Under the pieces are notes generated by a model, which searched no databases, was not told the DNA's origin, and was given only the letters and a program-made list of their open reading frames with translations. A program made the translations under genes and the position numbers. A DNA stretch of 25,627 nt from a virus: the IMG/VR virus record IMGVR_UViG_3300034023_000083, positions 1-25,627 of that record; one strand, 5' to 3'. Below are positions 23,234 to 25,627 of the stretch, piece by piece. Position 1 is the first letter of the stretch, and every line of letters begins with the position of its first letter.

Positions 23234-24442
23234 TTAACCCCAGAGACGAACAGCCATTTGCGGACGAATCACGCTGTAGCCGTACAGCACGTCAATACGG
23301 CAGGGCATACGGTCGTTGTTGATGTCGTATTGACGAACAATACGCATCGAAATACCGTTATGAACCTGACGCGATGCCATGTCAACGCCTTGCGGCATCA
23401 TCAGATCGGCAGTGGCGAAAGTGATAGCGTCTTTGTGGTAGACGAGGTTTTGTGGGTACTGGCTAGATGCTGCACCAACAAAAGTCACGGCCTTGCTGGT
23501 AGCAGGAAGGCTAGCAACGGTAGCTAAGGCGTTACCCGAAGAATAGATCGGAGCGACAGTGATGTTACCTGCGCCAGAGCCATTCAGCGTGACGTCAACG
23601 GTTGCAACGAACTGGAACAGCGAACCAGTGGACTCACGGGTCTGTGGGTTAACTGCATAGCAATCAGCCACGGTAAACACGTCGCCAGCTTTAACGGTTG
23701 CGCTAGCACCTGCGCCAGTGATGGCGATAGTCGTTGCACCTTCGCTTGTTACAGCAGCAGACGTTGTACCGCCGGTAGCCGTACGCGAGCCGGTCGTGAA
23801 CTGCTTGATCGACTGAGACATGTTGATCTCATCAAACCCAAGCACACCCATACCCATCATGCCGTTCTTGAACTGACGGCTGATCGTGTCGGTGGGGTTG
23901 AAAAGACCTTTCATGCCTTCAACCAAACCAGCGTTAGCGGCTGGGTTGACCGTGGCGTAACGGGGCGACATAACCGCAGCGTTCTCGTTAAGTTTCTGCT
24001 GTGCTTGCAACAGAACCAACGATGTAGCGGGCGTCGTTCCAGGCGTACCAACTGTGTTACCGATGTACTGGTAGGAGTTAGCAACGTCAGCGTCGATGCT
24101 AGCAGCAAGCTGGCTAATACGAGGCTTAAGCACACGCTCTGCGAAGTCGTCCAACTGCAAGGTCAATTCAGCAGATGTGAAGTTAACACCAATGTGCTTT
24201 TGCGTAGCAACAGTCAACGTGGTGTACTGCTCGTTATCGCTTTGGACTTGCAGTGCAGCACCGTCAGTGACAAGCGCACGGTCCGGGAGGCGAATACGGA
24301 GGGTCGAACCAATCTTAGCGCCTTCAACGGCAAAGCTGTCGTCGTACTGGCGGTTTACGTTGCGGGTTAAGACAAGATTATTCTCAAGGATTTCAAGCGC
24401 CTTGCGAGTAATCATGTCGATGGTAAGTAGGCTATTTGCCAT
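23234..24442 (-). CDS. Major coat protein, P22 gp5-like
   Basis: The 402-aa sequence starts MANSLLTIDMITRKALEILE, then GAKIGSTLRIRLPDRALVTD and VNFTSAELTLQLDDFAERVL. These match the N-arm, E-loop and spine of P22-type HK97-fold coats. Residues about 215-320 (AGDVFTVADCYAVNPQTRES and following beta strands) correspond to the insertion (I-) domain. The C-terminal part holds YHKDAITFATADLMMPQGV and ends in RLWG. It would assemble with the scaffold encoded next to it. AAAGGA is 7 bases upstream of the ATG. It is among the longest and most clearly conserved genes of the late block. Confidence 0.95.
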   Translation of the reverse strand: MANSLLTIDMITRKALEILENNLVLTRNVNRQYDDSFAVEGAKIGSTLRIRLPDRALVTDGAALQVQSDNEQYTTLTVATQKHIGVNFTSAELTLQLDDFAERVLKPRISQLAASIDADVANSYQYIGNTVGTPGTTPATSLVLLQAQQKLNENAAVMSPRYATVNPAANAGLVEGMKGLFNPTDTISRQFKNGMMGMGVLGFDEINMSQSIKQFTTGSRTATGGTTSAAVTSEGATTIAITGAGASATVKAGDVFTVADCYAVNPQTRESTGSLFQFVATVDVTLNGSGAGNITVAPIYSSGNALATVASLPATSKAVTFVGAASSQYPQNLVYHKDAITFATADLMMPQGVDMASRQVHNGISMRIVRQYDINNDRMPCRIDVLYGYSVIRPQMAVRLWG

Positions 24443-24462
24443 GACAATTCCTTTTCAAAAAA

Positions 24463-25254
24463 TTAGCGGACTCGGTTTTGAGATTCCCACTTCTTAATCT
24501 GCCTTTGACGCTCGGCTTCTATCCACTCTGACGTTGACATTTCCTTAATCGAACGCGGGTCAGTTGTGTCTAAAACTCTTGCGTTGCCACCCCTAGGAGT
24601 GACAGGCTGAATCGGCGCTGGGGCACTCGATGATTTCTTAACAGGAGGATTTTCACTTAACCTAGCTTCAATCTTCCCAATCTCTTTTGCCTGCAAAAAA
24701 GGCGACAACTTGGCAATACGATCAGCTTCTTTCGGATTAGAACCAAGGTAATAAGCCACCTCGGGGCCAATGTCAGACGCTTGAATCGTTTCAGCCATCA
24801 CTGTCGTGATTGGAAGTCGGGGGTTGTACGCGACTTGTTCAAAATCTTCGTACTTAGACCGCGCTTCTTCTTCGCGCTCGTGATAGACCTCAAGAACTTC
24901 CGCACGCTGTCTTTCTGCATCCCGACGTGCAAGCAATTCTGCGGCTTTTCTTTCGGCTAACGCTTCCGCGTATTCCTCAGTTGACGCAAAACTATCTTGC
25001 GCGGGTAGATCACCAGACGGCATATCGGGCGTTGACGCCCTCAGCTTTTGTTCTCGTTCCCACTTGCGTTGCTCTCTTGCAAGGCGTTTGCTGATCATCG
25101 CGTCTAGTTCAGCCTGGGTAAAACGCTTTTCCTCAGTCTGATCTGGCGCTTGTTCAGCGACCTCCGGCGCATTTCGTGCATCCTCCGTGGTGGCCGTCAC
25201 CTCGGGTGCTAGCGCGGATTCTACTTCCGCTAAGGTTTGACTTTCGTCGCTCAT
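24463..25254 (-). CDS. Scaffolding protein, P22 gp8-like
   Basis: This 263-aa protein is highly charged. Its acidic N-terminal 45 residues are followed by FTQAELDAMISKRLAREQRK (45-64), a long coiled coil (EEYAEALAERKAAELLARRD and onward to about 135), and a basic C-terminal helix, STSEWIEAERQRQIKKWESQ. The last is the kind of coat-binding helix found at the end of scaffold proteins. It would direct procapsid assembly and leave before or during DNA packaging. Position immediately before coat agrees. The ribosome site is weak (GAG 6 bases before the ATG). A promoter lies directly upstream. Confidence 0.9.
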   Translation of the reverse strand: MSDESQTLAEVESALAPEVTATTEDARNAPEVAEQAPDQTEEKRFTQAELDAMISKRLAREQRKWEREQKLRASTPDMPSGDLPAQDSFASTEEYAEALAERKAAELLARRDAERQRAEVLEVYHEREEEARSKYEDFEQVAYNPRLPITTVMAETIQASDIGPEVAYYLGSNPKEADRIAKLSPFLQAKEIGKIEARLSENPPVKKSSSAPAPIQPVTPRGGNARVLDTTDPRSIKEMSTSEWIEAERQRQIKKWESQNRVR

Positions 25255-25301
25255 GACTTACTCGTTAGAGTCCCGGTCTACTGGGCCGGTACAGTTAAAA
25301 C

Positions 25302-25330
25302 ATCATATCTTACACAAGTTATTGTGGCAA
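25302..25330 (-). promoter_or_regulatory. Sigma70-like promoter ahead of scaffold and coat
   Basis: On the minus strand TTGCCA (25330-25325) and TATGAT (25307-25302) are spaced by 17 bases; each matches the consensus at five of six positions. Transcription would begin near 25295, about 40 bases before the scaffold ATG. The -35 overlaps the 3' end of the previous gene. It could give extra transcripts for scaffold and coat. Confidence 0.65.
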
Positions 25331-25627
25331 TATTGCTTCAACCCAACTTGTCGTTGCTTCATCCCAACTGTACATCTTTCCATCTGTAGGCATTGCTACT
25401 GGCGCTTCCCACTGTGCATCAGCGTTAAGTAGCCAACTAGCAAAAGGCTTAGGCGGTACGAAAGCGTCTATATCTTCGCGGTAGGTATAACCGATACCTG
25501 CGTAGTTCTTACGCATGTTGCCGTTATACGAAGTCTGCTTCCAAGTGCCACCGAGAATTTTCTCAAGATGCGCTGCGCCAATATGCTCTTTCTCAACGCC
25601 AGAAGCATCACTGGTGTCTTTGTTATC
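25319..25627 (-). CDS. Marine-phage-type virion protein, 5' part outside the window
   Basis: The frame is open to the right edge, giving 102 visible residues: DASGVEKEHIGAAHLEKILG, then TWKQTSYNGNMRKNYAGIGY, DAFVPPKPFASWLLN and PTDGKMYSWDEATTSWVEA. This 'RKNYAGIGYTY...DAFVPPKPF' protein is very widespread in cyanophages and other aquatic phages, where it is unassigned or called tail-related. Here it lies just ahead of scaffold, where the portal end is expected in P22-like phages. The apparent ATG at 25516 is internal. The role is unknown; a small virion component is likely. Confidence 0.85.
   Translation of the reverse strand, partial: DNKDTSDASGVEKEHIGAAHLEKILGGTWKQTSYNGNMRKNYAGIGYTYREDIDAFVPPKPFASWLLNADAQWEAPVAMPTDGKMYSWDEATTSWVEAILPQ

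Overview
The window is a near-continuous stretch of a tailed-phage genome (Caudoviricetes). It looks like a short-tailed podovirus with a P22-type virion module. It could be free phage or prophage DNA; I see no integrase, attachment site, tRNA or bacterial housekeeping gene. The host is probably a proteobacterium. The small early proteins built on an 'ALEALE...AITALRQALE' helix pair resemble families common in phages of Burkholderiales and relatives, but this is recall, not a search. Both ends are cut inside genes: a primase-helicase on the left and a virion-type protein on the right.

Layout. (1) 1-5665, minus strand: the replication block, transcribed leftwards. In order of transcription it holds a 52-aa protein, a Cas4/RecB-like nuclease with an Fe-S type cysteine set, a conserved 216-aa protein, a hairpin terminator, a 55-aa protein, a family A DNA polymerase with a proofreading domain, and a PrimPol-type primase fused to a helicase. 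(2) 5666-5750: a short divergent control region with promoters in both directions and a perfect inverted repeat. (3) 5751-9542, plus strand: a VRR-NUC nuclease, a SNF2-type helicase, then about nine small tightly overlapping accessory genes. Three of these share one N-terminal module, and two carry helix-turn-helix domains. (4) 9539-25627, minus strand: the late block. Transcription runs from right to left through a marine-phage-type virion protein, P22 gp8-like scaffold, P22 gp5-like coat, two candidate head-decoration proteins separated by GC-rich hairpins, a 62-aa protein, gp4-like and gp10-like tail accessory factors, a repeat-rich tail fibre with an S74 self-cleaving chaperone, a beta-helix tailspike, a small beta protein, three ejection/internal-virion-type proteins, and the lysis cassette (XhlA-like membrane protein, M15 endolysin, holin).

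How it works together. The primase-helicase and polymerase would copy the genome. The Cas4-like nuclease, the VRR-NUC protein and the SNF2 helicase probably process DNA ends or branches. The late operon appears to start at a good sigma70-like promoter (25302-25330) just ahead of scaffold and coat. Hairpins after coat and after each decoration gene could step transcription down and set protein ratios. Terminase and portal are expected just beyond the right edge. The plus-strand early genes and the minus-strand late genes converge and overlap by 4 bases at 9539-9542, inside an inverted repeat.

No stretch over 300 bases lacks a gene. I found no clearly new system. The least explained parts are the paralogous small-gene array at 7287-8499, the shared divergent operator, and the hairpin-punctuated coat/decoration genes.
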